Assembly (NCBI RefSeq): GCF_900199455.1
Contig: NZ_FZQR01000004.1
Location: 558,001-622,000 of the forward strand
DNA length: 64,000 bases
Reading direction: 5' to 3'
Origin: Mesorhizobium carmichaelinearum
GTDB taxonomy: Bacteria; Pseudomonadota; Alphaproteobacteria; Rhizobiales; Rhizobiaceae
This document shows positions 20,743 to 30,002 of this stretch, one piece after another. The translations under genes were made by a program, and so were the position numbers. The notes below the pieces were generated by a model, which ran no database searches, had not been told where the DNA came from, and saw nothing but the letters and a program-made list of their open reading frames with translations. Positions within the stretch are counted from its first letter, which is position 1, and the number at the start of each line of letters is the position of its first letter.

Positions 20743-21321
20743 TTGCAGATCATCCAGGTCGACCAGGATCTGCGCAGCGAGGTTGCGACGGAACTGCGCG
20801 ACGTTCAGGGAAAAATATCCGAATTCGTCGAACGCAAGGTTTCGGCCGAGGACCAGCTCAAACGCATCGACATCCGCAGCCCGCAGGATGGCGTGGTCCA
20901 CCAGCTCGCCGTTCATACGATCGGCGGCGTCATTTCGCCGGGCGAGGTGATCATGCTCGTGGTGCCGGTGGCGGACGATCTGACCGTCGAGGCCCGCATT
21001 GCCCCACAGGACATCGATCAGCTCTCGCTGGGGCAGGACGTGGCGCTAAAACTCTCGGCGTTCAATCAGCGCGTGACGCCGGAACTGAACGGCATGGTCA
21101 ACGAGATCTCCGCCGATCTCAGCGTCGACTCGCGCAGCGGCGCGGGCTTCTACACGGTTCGCGTCAGCCTGCCGCGCACGGAGCTGAAGAAACTGAAAGG
21201 CCTGACCCTGGCGCCGGGCATGCCCGTCGAAGCGTTCTTCTCCACCGGCAGCCGAACCATGCTGTCCTACCTCGTGAAGCCTCTGGCCGATCAGATAGCG
21301 CGTGCATTCCGGGAAGAGTGA
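20743..21321 (+). pseudogene. 5'-truncated type I secretion membrane-fusion protein (PrsE/HlyD)
   Basis: The reading frame encodes the C-terminal ~190 residues of a HlyD/PrsE-type periplasmic adaptor, whose full length is usually about 430-450. Visible are the end of the coiled coil (ELRDVQGKISEFVERKVSAEDQL), the lipoyl/barrel half-motif RIDIRSPQDGVVHQLAVHT with GGVISPGEVIMLVVP, and the C-terminal beta-barrel LTLAPGMPVEAFF plus YLVKPLADQI. The membrane anchor, first lipoyl half and most of the coil are missing. An in-frame TAA at 20734 within the repeats closes the frame upstream, and only TTG codons could start it. Partner ATPase and TolC genes are absent. Almost certainly non-functional. 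Confidence 0.88.
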
Positions 21322-21671
21322 CATGAACGTTTTGGGATCAGTCAAGCCTTCGTCGAGTTGTGTCCTCGCCTTTGATTGGAAAATACTTATACGATTTCCG
21401 CGCGGAATATCTTTAAACCTGTTGGCGCGATCCCTACGTCATTTGCCGTTATGTCTATCAAGGCAACACCGATGTGACATCGCCCAGGCCACGCCTCCCC
21501 TCACTGGGGACTCGGGACGCGCGGTCATTTTCCTAGACAATGAGCAGCCCAAACGGTCGACACGCTCTTAGTGCGTCGGGCGTGTCGGTGCGCAATCTCC
21601 CCGCTTAATCAAGCAACACCAACCGGGTGGCCGTCGGGTGAACGAACCCGCGCGCCCATAGGAGAGAAGAG
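21322..21671. other. 350-base gap before the flotillin gene
   Basis: No coding region is supported. It contains an imperfect hairpin with arms CGACACG (21558-21564) and CGTGTCG (21581-21587), and the GGAGAG ribosome site of the flotillin gene just before 21672. It is somewhat A+T-richer at 21370-21430, where a promoter could lie; no convincing -35/-10 pair was found. Confidence 0.5.
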
Positions 21672-23717
21672 ATGGAAGCCCTACAATATCTCGGCCCGAT
21701 GGAATGGACGGCGATCGAGGTCGCCGTGCTGGTCATCGTGGTGGCAATCCTGTTCTGGTGGAGCGGCGTGGTCCGCTACATCCCAAACGACAGGCTCGGC
21801 ATCTTGGAAAAACTATGGAGTTTTCGCGGCTCCGTCAGTAATGGCTTCATTGCGCTCAACCGTGAGGCCGGCTACCAGCCGGAAGTCGTGCGCGGTGGCC
21901 TGCATTTCTTCATGCCATTCCAATATTCGATGCATCGCGCCAATCTTGTCACCATCCCGCAGGGTCAGATCGGCTATGTCTTTGCCCGTGACGGCAAGCC
22001 GCTGCCTTCGACGCAGACACTTGCTTCCAACACCGACGCCGATGATTTCCAGGATGTGCGCGGCTTTCTCGAAAAAGGCGGACAGAAAGGACCGCAACGC
22101 AAGATCTTGCGTGAAGGCATCTATGCTATCAATCTCGCACAATTCATCGTGCTGACCGCCCAGTCGATTTATGCCGTTAATCTGAGCTCGTCGGAACAAA
22201 ACCTTTTTACCAATATGTCCAGCATGATCTCGGAGCGGGGCGGCTTTGAGCCAATCGTCATCCATAATGCCGAGGATATGATCGGTATCGTCACCATCCA
22301 TGACGGTCCGGCCCTGCCGGACGGCGAGATCATCGCACCGACCGTCGCCAACGATCCGAACGACCTGAACTTCCACAACAATTTTCAGGACCCGGAGAAG
22401 TTTCTCAATGCCGGTGGTTACCGTGGCCGGCAGCTGCAGGTGCTGGCCGACGGTAGCTACTTCCTCAATCGCATTTTCGCGACCGTCGAACTGGTCAAGA
22501 AGACGATCATCGACGTTGGCACCGTGGGTGTCGTCGTCTCCTACAATGGCCGCCACGGCGCGGATATATCCGGGCAGGCATACCGTCACGGCGAGCTGGT
22601 CGAAATCGGCGCACGCGGTGTCTGGTCAACGCCGCTGCTGCCAGGCAAGTACGCGTTCAATACCTATGCCGGCAACATCATCATCGTGCCGACCACCAAC
22701 TTTGTGCTCAAATGGACGAAAGAGCAGTTTGGCGAACACAGGCTGGACGAGAACCTGTCTGAAGTGTCGCTGATCACCAAGGATGCGTTCGAGCCTGTGC
22801 TGCCGCTCTCCGTCGTCGTGCATATCGACTATATGAAGGCGCCGCTCGTGGTGCAGCGTTTCGGCGACATCAAGCGGCTGGTCGAACAAACGCTCGACCC
22901 GATGGTTTCCGCTTACTTCAAGAATATCGCCCAGACAAAGACGCTGATCCAGCTTTTGCAGGAGCGCAGCGACATCCAGCGCAAATCGGGCGAGGAGATG
23001 CGCGAAAAATTCAATACCTACAGCCTCGAGCTGCAGGAAGTGTTGATTGGTACGCCCCGTGCCGGCAATGGCCAGAACAGCATAGAGCAGATCCTGATCC
23101 AGTTGCGCGAGCGCCAGATCGCCGTCGAAAAGGTCGAGACTTATAAGTTGCAGGAGAAGGCAGCCATTCAGGAACGCACGTTGCGCGAGAAGGAGGCGCT
23201 CGCCGAACAGCAAGCCAAGATCACGACGTCGGCACTTACCATCGAGATCAGTGAGAACGAGGGCAAGGCGCAACTCGCCCGCACCCGCCAGCAGGCAGAA
23301 ACCATCCAGGTCACTGCCAAGGCAGAAGCCGAGAAGGTGCGCCTCGGCGGCCAGGGCGAGGCCGACATGATCAAGGCTATCGCGCTTGCCGATGCCGAAC
23401 GCATCAAGGCGACCGGTTTTGCGGATGCCGAGAGGGTTCGCGCCATCGGTCTGGCGGAGGCCGAAGCCACCGAGAAGAAGGTCGCGGCCTTCGGCGGCCC
23501 GGACTATCAGCTCAACTCGCAGGTTCTCATGCGCTTCGCCGAGGCGATCGAGAATGGCAGGCTACCGATCGTGCCGCAGATCCAGATCGGCGCTACCGGC
23601 GGCGAGAAGGGGGCCGCCAATGGCCTTGTCGAGATGATGCTTTCGATGCTCGTTGCCGACCGGGTTGGACCGCAAACCCTGCCGGATGAGATCCCGGCAC
23701 CCGCTGAGGAGGAATGA
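21672..23717 (+). CDS. Flotillin-family SPFH/band-7 membrane protein
   Basis: Large scaffold protein of membrane microdomains. The 681 residues have an N-terminal anchor (about 14-32, IEVAVLVIVVAILFWWSGVV), an SPFH/band-7 region interrupted by an insert (about 60-390, including TVGVVVSYNGRHGADISGQAY), and a long Ala/Glu-rich coiled coil (about 480-610) with the flotillin repeats ADAERIKATGFADAERV and RAIGLAEAEA. GGAGAG lies just before ATG 21672. No NfeD-type partner gene, often paired with bacterial flotillins, lies next to it. A strong terminator follows, so it is a single-gene unit. Confidence 0.9.
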   Translation: MEALQYLGPMEWTAIEVAVLVIVVAILFWWSGVVRYIPNDRLGILEKLWSFRGSVSNGFIALNREAGYQPEVVRGGLHFFMPFQYSMHRANLVTIPQGQIGYVFARDGKPLPSTQTLASNTDADDFQDVRGFLEKGGQKGPQRKILREGIYAINLAQFIVLTAQSIYAVNLSSSEQNLFTNMSSMISERGGFEPIVIHNAEDMIGIVTIHDGPALPDGEIIAPTVANDPNDLNFHNNFQDPEKFLNAGGYRGRQLQVLADGSYFLNRIFATVELVKKTIIDVGTVGVVVSYNGRHGADISGQAYRHGELVEIGARGVWSTPLLPGKYAFNTYAGNIIIVPTTNFVLKWTKEQFGEHRLDENLSEVSLITKDAFEPVLPLSVVVHIDYMKAPLVVQRFGDIKRLVEQTLDPMVSAYFKNIAQTKTLIQLLQERSDIQRKSGEEMREKFNTYSLELQEVLIGTPRAGNGQNSIEQILIQLRERQIAVEKVETYKLQEKAAIQERTLREKEALAEQQAKITTSALTIEISENEGKAQLARTRQQAETIQVTAKAEAEKVRLGGQGEADMIKAIALADAERIKATGFADAERVRAIGLAEAEATEKKVAAFGGPDYQLNSQVLMRFAEAIENGRLPIVPQIQIGATGGEKGAANGLVEMMLSMLVADRVGPQTLPDEIPAPAEEE

Positions 23718-23720
23718 TTG

Positions 23721-23752
23721 AAAATGGGCCGGTTGTACCGGCCCATTTTACG
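23721..23752 (+). terminator. Intrinsic terminator after the flotillin gene
   Basis: A perfect 13-bp stem (23721-23733 aaaatgggccggt with 23737-23749) with the 3-base loop TGT, its 3' arm ending in TTTT. The A-run/T-run ends allow it to work on both strands. Confidence 0.88.
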
Positions 23753-23965
23753 CTCCGCCGAAACGAGGGCGGCCTTGGAGCGGCGAGGAGACTTGCCTAC
23801 ATCGCACATGTCGTCGATATGAAGGGCGATGAGTTCGCCGAAAGTTTTCAGGTGAGCTATACGGGACTTGGTTGGCTCTCACCGCACTCGTGGTGAAAAG
23901 GGTCGTATTCTGGCGTAAATCCGTGTGCGCTCGGCAGGCTCTAACGGTTTGATGTTAAATAAAAA

Positions 23966-24964
23966 ATGGTTAAAAATCAAGAGCATAGGATAGCCATCGC
24001 GCCCATGATGGACTGGACGGACCGGCACTGCCGGTTCTTCCATCGCCAGCTGACGCGCCGTGCGCTGCTTTATACCGAGATGGTGGTGGCCGACGCCGTC
24101 ATCCACGGTGCGCGCGAGAGGCTGCTCGGCTTCGATGTGGCGGAACATCCGGTCGCGCTGCAGCTCGGCGGCTCGGATCCGGCGAAACTTGCCGAAGCGG
24201 CGCGCATTGGCGAGGCCTTCGGTTATGACGAGATCAACCTCAATGTCGGTTGCCCGTCAGATCGCGTCCAGTCGGGCACGTTCGGCGCCTGCCTGATGAA
24301 AGTGCCCGACCTCGTCGCCGACTGTGTCACGGCGATGAAGGCTGTGGTGGCAATTCCCGTCACCGTCAAATGCCGCATCGGCGTCGACGAGCAGGATCCG
24401 GGGCCGGCGCTGGACGCGTTGGCGAACGGGGTTTTCGCAGCCGGCGCCGACGCCTTGTGGGTGCATGCGCGCAAGGCCTGGCTGGAGGGGCTGAGTCCCA
24501 AGGAAAATCGCGACATCCCGCCGCTCGACTACAACAGGGTCTATCGGCTGAAGACCAAAAAGCCGAACGAATTCATTGGTATCAACGGTGGAATTCAGTC
24601 GCTTGAAGAGGCGCGGGCGCATCTCGATCATGTCGACGGCGCCATGCTTGGCCGCGCCGCCTACCACACACCAGGCATTCTGGCTGGCGTCGACGCCGCC
24701 TTCTACGGTGCGAAGCCCGAGGCCTTCGATTTCGCTGCGCTGATCGACGCGATGGCGGACTACGCAGCGCGTCACATCGAACAGGGCGGGCGGCTCGGCC
24801 ATGTCACCCGCCATATGGTCGGACTGTTTCATGGACTGCCGGGTGCGCGCCGCTATCGCCAGATCCTGTCGACCGACGCAAACCGGCCGGGCGCGAGGCC
24901 TGACGTGCTGAAGAAAGCGTTTGCGGCGGTTGAATTCAGTAGCGGGGCGGCAGAAGCGGCCTGA
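23966..24964 (+). CDS. dusA: tRNA-dihydrouridine(20/20a) synthase
   Basis: Flavin enzyme that reduces uridine to dihydrouridine at positions 20/20a of the tRNA D-loop. The 332 residues have the DusA opening RIAIAPMMDWTDRHCRFFHR, the catalytic Cys in SGTFGACLM, NLNVGCPSDRV, VKCRIGVDE, the GINGGIQ phosphate-binding motif and the DusA-specific RHMVGLFHGLPGARRYRQ at the C-terminus. It is complete and convergent, with 2 bases of separation, with the aspartic protease gene. Confidence 0.96.
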   Translation: MVKNQEHRIAIAPMMDWTDRHCRFFHRQLTRRALLYTEMVVADAVIHGARERLLGFDVAEHPVALQLGGSDPAKLAEAARIGEAFGYDEINLNVGCPSDRVQSGTFGACLMKVPDLVADCVTAMKAVVAIPVTVKCRIGVDEQDPGPALDALANGVFAAGADALWVHARKAWLEGLSPKENRDIPPLDYNRVYRLKTKKPNEFIGINGGIQSLEEARAHLDHVDGAMLGRAAYHTPGILAGVDAAFYGAKPEAFDFAALIDAMADYAARHIEQGGRLGHVTRHMVGLFHGLPGARRYRQILSTDANRPGARPDVLKKAFAAVEFSSGAAEAA

Positions 24965-24966
24965 GC

Positions 24967-25674
24967 TCAATCCCGCAGGATCATACGGTCGCCGCGCACG
25001 TCGAAGCCTGACAGCGAGCCGATGAAGTTCATGCCGAGCAGGCTTTGGCTCAGCATGCCGGGGGCTGCGACCATCACCGACATGTCCTTGCGCACGATGC
25101 CGCCTATCGCCACCGCGTCGGTCCTGACCGCCGCGGCGCGCGCCATGCCGTTGGCTGTCGAAACCGGTATCGTATAGTTGAGCGCGGCCGGGTTGAAGCC
25201 GGCGGCTTGCGCATCTTCCGACGTCAGCACCGTGCTGGTCGCGCCGGTGTCGACAACGGCCCGCACCGGATTGCCATTGACCAGGATGCGCGCTTCGAAA
25301 TGACCGTTGTCGGCTTTGTCGAGGGTCACCGTAGCGTGGCCGTCTTCGACGCCGAGCGCCAGCGGGCTGCCGGGAACAAGCCCGGCGGTCACGCGGCTGG
25401 CGACGTCCTGCAGTTCGTAGCGATACTGGTAACCGGCCACCAGTGCCAGCACAATTGCCACCCAGGCGCCGAGATTGCGGGCCATCGCACCCACCGGGCG
25501 GCCTGACCGCAGCAGGCCGGCGCCGATCAGGGCGCCGAAGGCGCAAAGCCAGATCAGCCGGCCGAAATCGTAGTTCTCGACGCCGAGCGTGCTGCCGGCT
25601 GAATCGTTGAGCATGAGCAGGACCGCTCCCACGCCGATCACCGCCATCAAAATCCAGAACAGCCGGCTACTCAT
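24967..25674 (-). CDS. TIGR02281-type retropepsin-like aspartic protease, membrane-anchored
   Basis: A 235-residue inner-membrane protein with three hydrophobic segments (about 7-24, 41-58, 66-84) followed by a periplasmic clan-AA protease domain. The single active-site motif is AVVDTGATSTVL (about 137-148), so activity would need dimerisation, as in retropepsins. The C-terminal half has QSLLGMNFIGSLSGFDV, the second conserved block. The family is common in alphaproteobacteria; substrates are unknown. A DUF1289 gene precedes it by 8 bases on the same strand, suggesting a two-gene unit. Confidence 0.9.
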   Translation of the reverse strand: MSSRLFWILMAVIGVGAVLLMLNDSAGSTLGVENYDFGRLIWLCAFGALIGAGLLRSGRPVGAMARNLGAWVAIVLALVAGYQYRYELQDVASRVTAGLVPGSPLALGVEDGHATVTLDKADNGHFEARILVNGNPVRAVVDTGATSTVLTSEDAQAAGFNPAALNYTIPVSTANGMARAAAVRTDAVAIGGIVRKDMSVMVAAPGMLSQSLLGMNFIGSLSGFDVRGDRMILRD

Positions 25675-25682
25675 TAGTTCCT

Positions 25683-25913
25683 CTAAAGTGCGTCGCGTTC
25701 ACGCGCCATGCGGGTGCGCCGCGTTTCACGGCGCGGCCGACGCTCGACCGTTTCCAGCCGGGCCGGCAATTCGGCCATCACATTGCGGCGTGTTTCGGGC
25801 GTCATCCCCATCCAGGCGCCGATTTCCTCGCGCGTGCGGCCGCAACCGAAGCAGAAGCCGGTTTTCATGTCGATCGAACAGACCAGGATGCAGGGGGATT
25901 CGATGGCCGTCAT
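25683..25913 (-). CDS. DUF1289 family Cys-rich small protein
   Basis: A 76-residue protein of the DUF1289 family. The conserved block SPCILVCSIDMKTGFCFGCGRTREEIGAW carries four cysteines (C8, C12, C20, C23 approximately) that probably bind a metal or Fe-S cluster, followed by a basic Arg-rich tail. Function unknown; the family is frequent in proteobacteria. It lies 8 bases upstream of the aspartic protease gene and is divergent from cobT. Confidence 0.88.
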   Translation of the reverse strand: MTAIESPCILVCSIDMKTGFCFGCGRTREEIGAWMGMTPETRRNVMAELPARLETVERRPRRETRRTRMARERDAL

Positions 25914-26110
25914 GACTTTCTCTTGAGGATTCTATTCGGAATCCCGAGTTCCATCTCCACATGGTGCAACGGCAAAGCCAATGCAAGCCCTCGCGATCGC
26001 GCCTTCCCAGGCCATCTTTGCGGCAATCAAGGCGGATGTTTGGGAGAGGTTGTGTCGATCACGCAACGCGGCTATGCCGCTCCCCAACTCCAGGAATGAT
26101 TGCTCACGAC

Positions 26111-27109
26111 ATGACCAGTGCACTGCCTTTCGACGATTTCCGCAATCTGCTCGACAGACTGCCGTCAGCCGACCTCAAAGCCGAAGCGCGGGTGCGCGCG
26201 CTGTTTGCCAAGGCCGACAAGCCAGCGCATTCGCTCGGCCGCATCGAGGACATCGCCGCGTGGCTTGCCGCCTGGAGCGGCCGGGCGCCGCCCGCGCTGA
26301 CAAGGCCGCTGATGGCGGTCTTTGCCGGCAATCATGGTGTAGTCAGGCACGGTATTTCGCCACGCCCGGTGGCGGCGACCGCCAATGCGGTGGAACTTTG
26401 CGCGGCCGGCGGTGCGGCGATCAACCAGATCTGCATCGCCAATGATCTTGGGCTGAAGGTGTTCGATCTTGCTCTGCACATCCCGACCGGCGACATAACC
26501 GATGACGCAGCACTTGACGAGCGCGGTTGCGCGGCCACCATGGCCTTCGGCATGGAAGCGATCGCCGGCGGCACCGACCTGCTTTGCCTCGGCGATCTCG
26601 GCGTCGGCAATTCCACCGTCGCCGCAGCACTATTTGCGGCGCTGTTCGGGGGCAGGGGTGCCGACTGGGTTGGCCCGGGATCTGGCGCCGACGCGGCGAT
26701 GCAGGCGAGCAAGGCTGATGTGGTCGATGCGGCGCTGGCCTTTCACCACGGCCATCTCGACGACCCGTTGGAGGTGCTGCGCAGGGTCGGCGGCCGCGAG
26801 TTCGCGGCGATCGCTGGCGCCATCCTTGCCGCGCGGATGCAGAAGATTCCCGTGCTGCTCGACGGCTTTGCCGCAACGGCTGCCGCAGCGGTGCTTTATG
26901 CCGCGAATCCCGCAGCGCTGGACCATTGTCTTCTCGCCAGCCTGTCGCCGGAGCCTGCGCACGCCAGGGCCGCCGAGTTGCTCGCTTTGCGCCCGCTGCT
27001 TGACCTCGGCATAAGCCATGGCGAAGGGGCGGGGGCTGCCCTTGGCGCAGGCCTGGTCAAGGCGGCGGCGATGACCAGTTCGGGCATGGCGGCGGCTGTT
27101 CGCGGCTAG
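26111..27109 (+). CDS. cobT: Nicotinate-nucleotide--dimethylbenzimidazole phosphoribosyltransferase
   Basis: Activates the lower ligand of cobalamin by transferring phosphoribose from nicotinate mononucleotide to dimethylbenzimidazole. The protein is 332 residues from ATG 26111 (MTSALPFDDFRNLLDRLP); earlier in-frame codons add unconserved sequence. Family motifs are FAGNHGVV, GDLGVGNSTVAAAL, the PVLLDGF segment, and GISHGEGAGAALG with the catalytic Glu305. No other cobalamin gene is in the window and no cobalamin riboswitch was recognised upstream. Confidence 0.95.
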   Translation: MTSALPFDDFRNLLDRLPSADLKAEARVRALFAKADKPAHSLGRIEDIAAWLAAWSGRAPPALTRPLMAVFAGNHGVVRHGISPRPVAATANAVELCAAGGAAINQICIANDLGLKVFDLALHIPTGDITDDAALDERGCAATMAFGMEAIAGGTDLLCLGDLGVGNSTVAAALFAALFGGRGADWVGPGSGADAAMQASKADVVDAALAFHHGHLDDPLEVLRRVGGREFAAIAGAILAARMQKIPVLLDGFAATAAAAVLYAANPAALDHCLLASLSPEPAHARAAELLALRPLLDLGISHGEGAGAALGAGLVKAAAMTSSGMAAAVRG

Positions 27110-27134
27110 GCACGCCGGGCGCTGACGAGGGCTG

Positions 27135-28655
27135 CTACCGACGTCGCGCCGCCACCGCCGCGGTCGGCAGCGCCGGCAGTTCTTCCATCACCCGGCTCAG
27201 CGGGAAGATGGCAATCGCCTCCGTGCCTTCACGCAGCTTGGAATGAAGTTCGAACTCGCCGCCATGCATGGCGAGCAGCCCTTGCACGATCGGCAGGCCA
27301 AGCCCGGTGCCCTGTTCGGCGCTCTTGATGGCGATCGAACCCTGGCCGAAGGCCGAGAGCACAATCGGGATCTCGTCCTCGGGAATGCCGGGGCCATTGT
27401 CCTTGATCGAAATGTATTGGCCACCGCCCGCCGTCCAGCCGACGCGGACGCGGATCTCGCCGCCGGTGGCGGTGAATTTTATGGCGTTGGACAGAAGGTT
27501 GAGCGTGATCTGGCGCACGGCGCGCTCGTCGGCGAACAGCCGCGGCAATGTCTGTTCGAAATCCTGGACGACGCGGATATCCTTGTTGCGCGCCTTCAGC
27601 TCCATCATGTGGCAGCAATCCTCGACAATGTGCAGCAACATCACCGGCTCTTCGTTGAGTTGATAGCGGCCGGCCTCGATGCGCGACAGGTCGAGGATCT
27701 CGTTGATCAGGTCGAGCAGGTGCTGGCCGGAATCATGCACGTCATGGGCGTAGTCGCGATAGGTGGGATTGCTCATCGGCCCCAGCACCTCATTCGCCAT
27801 CACCTCGGAAAAGCCGAGAATGGCGTTGAGCGGCGTGCGCAATTCATGGCTCATCGAAGCGAGGAACCGCGACTTCGCCAGATTGGCATCCTCGGCACGC
27901 CGCCGCGCCTCGTCCGACATCGATTTCGCCGTCTCGACTTCGGCAATCAGCGCATCCGTTTCGGAGCGGAACGACAACAGCATCAGGGAGGAGCGGTTGA
28001 GGTGACGGGCGATATAGGCGAAGAAAGGCAACGACACGACGAGCAGTCCGGCCATGATCGCCTCGACCGGCATCCACAATTTGACTCCGGCATAGGCGTA
28101 GAGCGCGACCGGAACGGCAAAAGTAGCCAGCAACGCCCCGCTCAGGGATGAGGCCATGACCGCGGTCCCGGCCATGGCGAACAGCAGCACCACCGCCTTG
28201 ACCACCTGGAATTGGTCGACGGCGCAGGCGTTGCAGCCGAGCAGGACGAACCAGGCCCAGCCGAGACCGCAAAGGAAATGGCCGACCAGGAATTCCCGTT
28301 GCGCTTGCAAAGGGTTGAGCTCGGCTGCTTCCGTGCGCTCAATGCGCCGCGCCATGAAGACGACGATCGTATAGGAGGTGAGCGTGAACAGCGCCCAGAG
28401 GCCGATCTCGTTGCCGACGCCGGCGAGCCGGCCGGCCGCGGCGATCGCCAGGACGAGCAGCGGGATGACCACGGCGCCGCTTGTCATGGCGCGCGCGTGG
28501 AGTTTCAGCAGTTCGCGGTCGAAATCGAGATTGCCGGCCTGCTGCGAAAGACGGTCGCGCGTCTTGCGCACCGCGCGCGCCACATCGCTGTTGCGATGGG
28601 GTTTCCTGCGGTCCACAATGAACTTGTCCGCTGTGTTCGAGCGTTGCAAGGGCAT
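27135..28655 (-). CDS. Multi-pass membrane sensor histidine kinase
   Basis: Hybrid-free sensor kinase of about 506 residues. Six hydrophobic helices (about residues 60-220) form a membrane sensor, then a short coiled linker, HisKA with phospho-acceptor His270 in SMSHELRTPLNAILGFSEVM, and HATPase_c with N-box NLLSNAIKFT, G1 DNGPGIP and G2 GTGLGLPI. The HisKA sequence resembles the DivJ/PleC/PdhS cell-cycle group of alphaproteobacteria, but orthology cannot be claimed. ATG 28655 is preferred to a TTG four codons upstream. No response regulator gene is adjacent, so it is an orphan kinase. Confidence 0.88.
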   Translation of the reverse strand: MPLQRSNTADKFIVDRRKPHRNSDVARAVRKTRDRLSQQAGNLDFDRELLKLHARAMTSGAVVIPLLVLAIAAAGRLAGVGNEIGLWALFTLTSYTIVVFMARRIERTEAAELNPLQAQREFLVGHFLCGLGWAWFVLLGCNACAVDQFQVVKAVVLLFAMAGTAVMASSLSGALLATFAVPVALYAYAGVKLWMPVEAIMAGLLVVSLPFFAYIARHLNRSSLMLLSFRSETDALIAEVETAKSMSDEARRRAEDANLAKSRFLASMSHELRTPLNAILGFSEVMANEVLGPMSNPTYRDYAHDVHDSGQHLLDLINEILDLSRIEAGRYQLNEEPVMLLHIVEDCCHMMELKARNKDIRVVQDFEQTLPRLFADERAVRQITLNLLSNAIKFTATGGEIRVRVGWTAGGGQYISIKDNGPGIPEDEIPIVLSAFGQGSIAIKSAEQGTGLGLPIVQGLLAMHGGEFELHSKLREGTEAIAIFPLSRVMEELPALPTAAVAARRR

Positions 28656-28731
28656 CAAAAGCTTCAATTTATGCGCGCAGCGATTTCAAGGTGTTAAGCT
28701 ACGTTCGAATGATTAACCAACCGTTTGCCAT

Positions 28732-29355
28732 ATGAGCCGTTCCTGGTCGCCGAGATCGCGCCGGCGGTACGCGGCGCCTCGCCCGAGAAGCCTCTGGCAC
28801 AAGGTGCTGGACTACGGGCTGGCCATCATCATTCTGGGCTTGCTGATCCTGCTGGCGGCGCGCCTCGACCGGGTGGAGACGCGCCAGACGCAAGGTGCTG
28901 CCATCATCAATGACGGCGATTCGATCACACTCGGCACCGAGCGCATCCGCATGCGTGGCATCGATGCGCCTGAATACACCCAGACCTGCCGCAGGAACGG
29001 CGCCGACTATGCCTGCGGCACGCTTGCGCGCCAGTCGCTGGTGCGCCTGATCGCGGGCAGGCCGGTCACCTGCAGCGGCTGGCAGCGGGATCGCTACGGC
29101 CGGCTGCTTGGCGACTGCAAGGCCGGTGGCACCGACCTCAACCGTGCCCAGGTCGAAGCGGGCTGGGCTGTAGCCTTTGGCGACTTCGAAAATGAGGAAG
29201 CGACTGCCCGCGCGGCCAAGGTCGGGATCTGGGCAGGTACGTTCGACCAGCCGCAGGACTGGCGCGACAGCCATCACGGCGAGGTCGTGGAGCGAAAGCA
29301 CGGCACGCTGGCGTCGATCGGCGACGCCGTGCGGGAGATTTTTCGCTTCTGGTGA
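28732..29355 (+). CDS. Thermonuclease-family (SNase-like) protein, membrane-anchored
   Basis: A 207-residue protein with a basic N-terminus, one transmembrane segment (about 27-43, LAIIILGLLILLAARL) and a staphylococcal-nuclease OB-fold domain: INDGDSITLGTERIRMRGIDAPE, the GTLARQSLVRLIAGRPVTC helix-strand, and DRYGRLLGDC containing a catalytic-type Arg. The domain would face the periplasm. Its role could be scavenging or degrading nucleic acid; other SNase-like proteins are non-enzymatic. It is divergent from the histidine kinase. Confidence 0.88.
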   Translation: MSRSWSPRSRRRYAAPRPRSLWHKVLDYGLAIIILGLLILLAARLDRVETRQTQGAAIINDGDSITLGTERIRMRGIDAPEYTQTCRRNGADYACGTLARQSLVRLIAGRPVTCSGWQRDRYGRLLGDCKAGGTDLNRAQVEAGWAVAFGDFENEEATARAAKVGIWAGTFDQPQDWRDSHHGEVVERKHGTLASIGDAVREIFRFW

Positions 29356-29388
29356 AGCGTATCGGCTTGGACAGAAAGGGAGGATCGA

Positions 29389-30000
29389 ATGAAGCTCTTC
29401 GACGGTGGCCGGGCGCCCAACCCGCGGCGGGTTCGCGTTTTCCTCGCCGAGAAGGGGATCACGGTTCCGCTGGTGTCCGTCGACATGGGGGCGCTGGAGC
29501 ATAAGGGCCAAACGGTGAGCTCGCGCAACCCTTTGCAGCGCCTGCCGGTGCTGGAGCTTGATGATGGCACCGTCATCACCGAATCCGTCGCCATCTGCCG
29601 TTATTTCGAGGAGTTGCGTCCGGAGCCGGCCCTGTTTGGACGTGGCGCGCTCGGCAAGGCGCAGGTCGAGATGTGGCAGAGACGGATGGAGTTCAATTTC
29701 CTCAGTTGCGTCGCGCAGGCCTTTCGCCATATCCATCCAGCGATGAAGGAATGGGAAATTCCGCAGATCCCCGAATGGGGCGAGGCCAACAAGCCGAAGG
29801 CGGTCGCATTCCTGAAACTCCTCGACGGCGAGCTTGCAAACCGGGAATTCGCCGCCGGCGACAGCTATTCGATCGCCGATATCACCGGCCTGATCGCGAT
29901 CGACTTCATGAAGCCAGCGCGCATCAGGGTGCCGGAGGAATGCACCAATGTGCTGCGTTGGCATCAGGCGATCTCCAGCCGGCCGAGTGCCGCCGCTTGA
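29389..30000 (+). CDS. Glutathione S-transferase family protein
   Basis: A 203-residue cytosolic GST. The N-terminal thioredoxin-fold domain has KLFDGGRAPNPRRVRVFLAE, LQRLPVLELDDG (cis-Pro) and the glutathione-binding ESVAICRYFE. The helical C-terminal domain (about 90-203) has SIADITGLIAIDF, the GST N-capping box. There is no catalytic Ser, Cys or Tyr at the usual N-terminal place, only Pro-Asn-Pro, as in several bacterial classes. It overlaps or abuts the next gene at 29997-30003. Confidence 0.92.
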   Translation: MKLFDGGRAPNPRRVRVFLAEKGITVPLVSVDMGALEHKGQTVSSRNPLQRLPVLELDDGTVITESVAICRYFEELRPEPALFGRGALGKAQVEMWQRRMEFNFLSCVAQAFRHIHPAMKEWEIPQIPEWGEANKPKAVAFLKLLDGELANREFAAGDSYSIADITGLIAIDFMKPARIRVPEECTNVLRWHQAISSRPSAAA

Positions 30001-30002
30001 GC

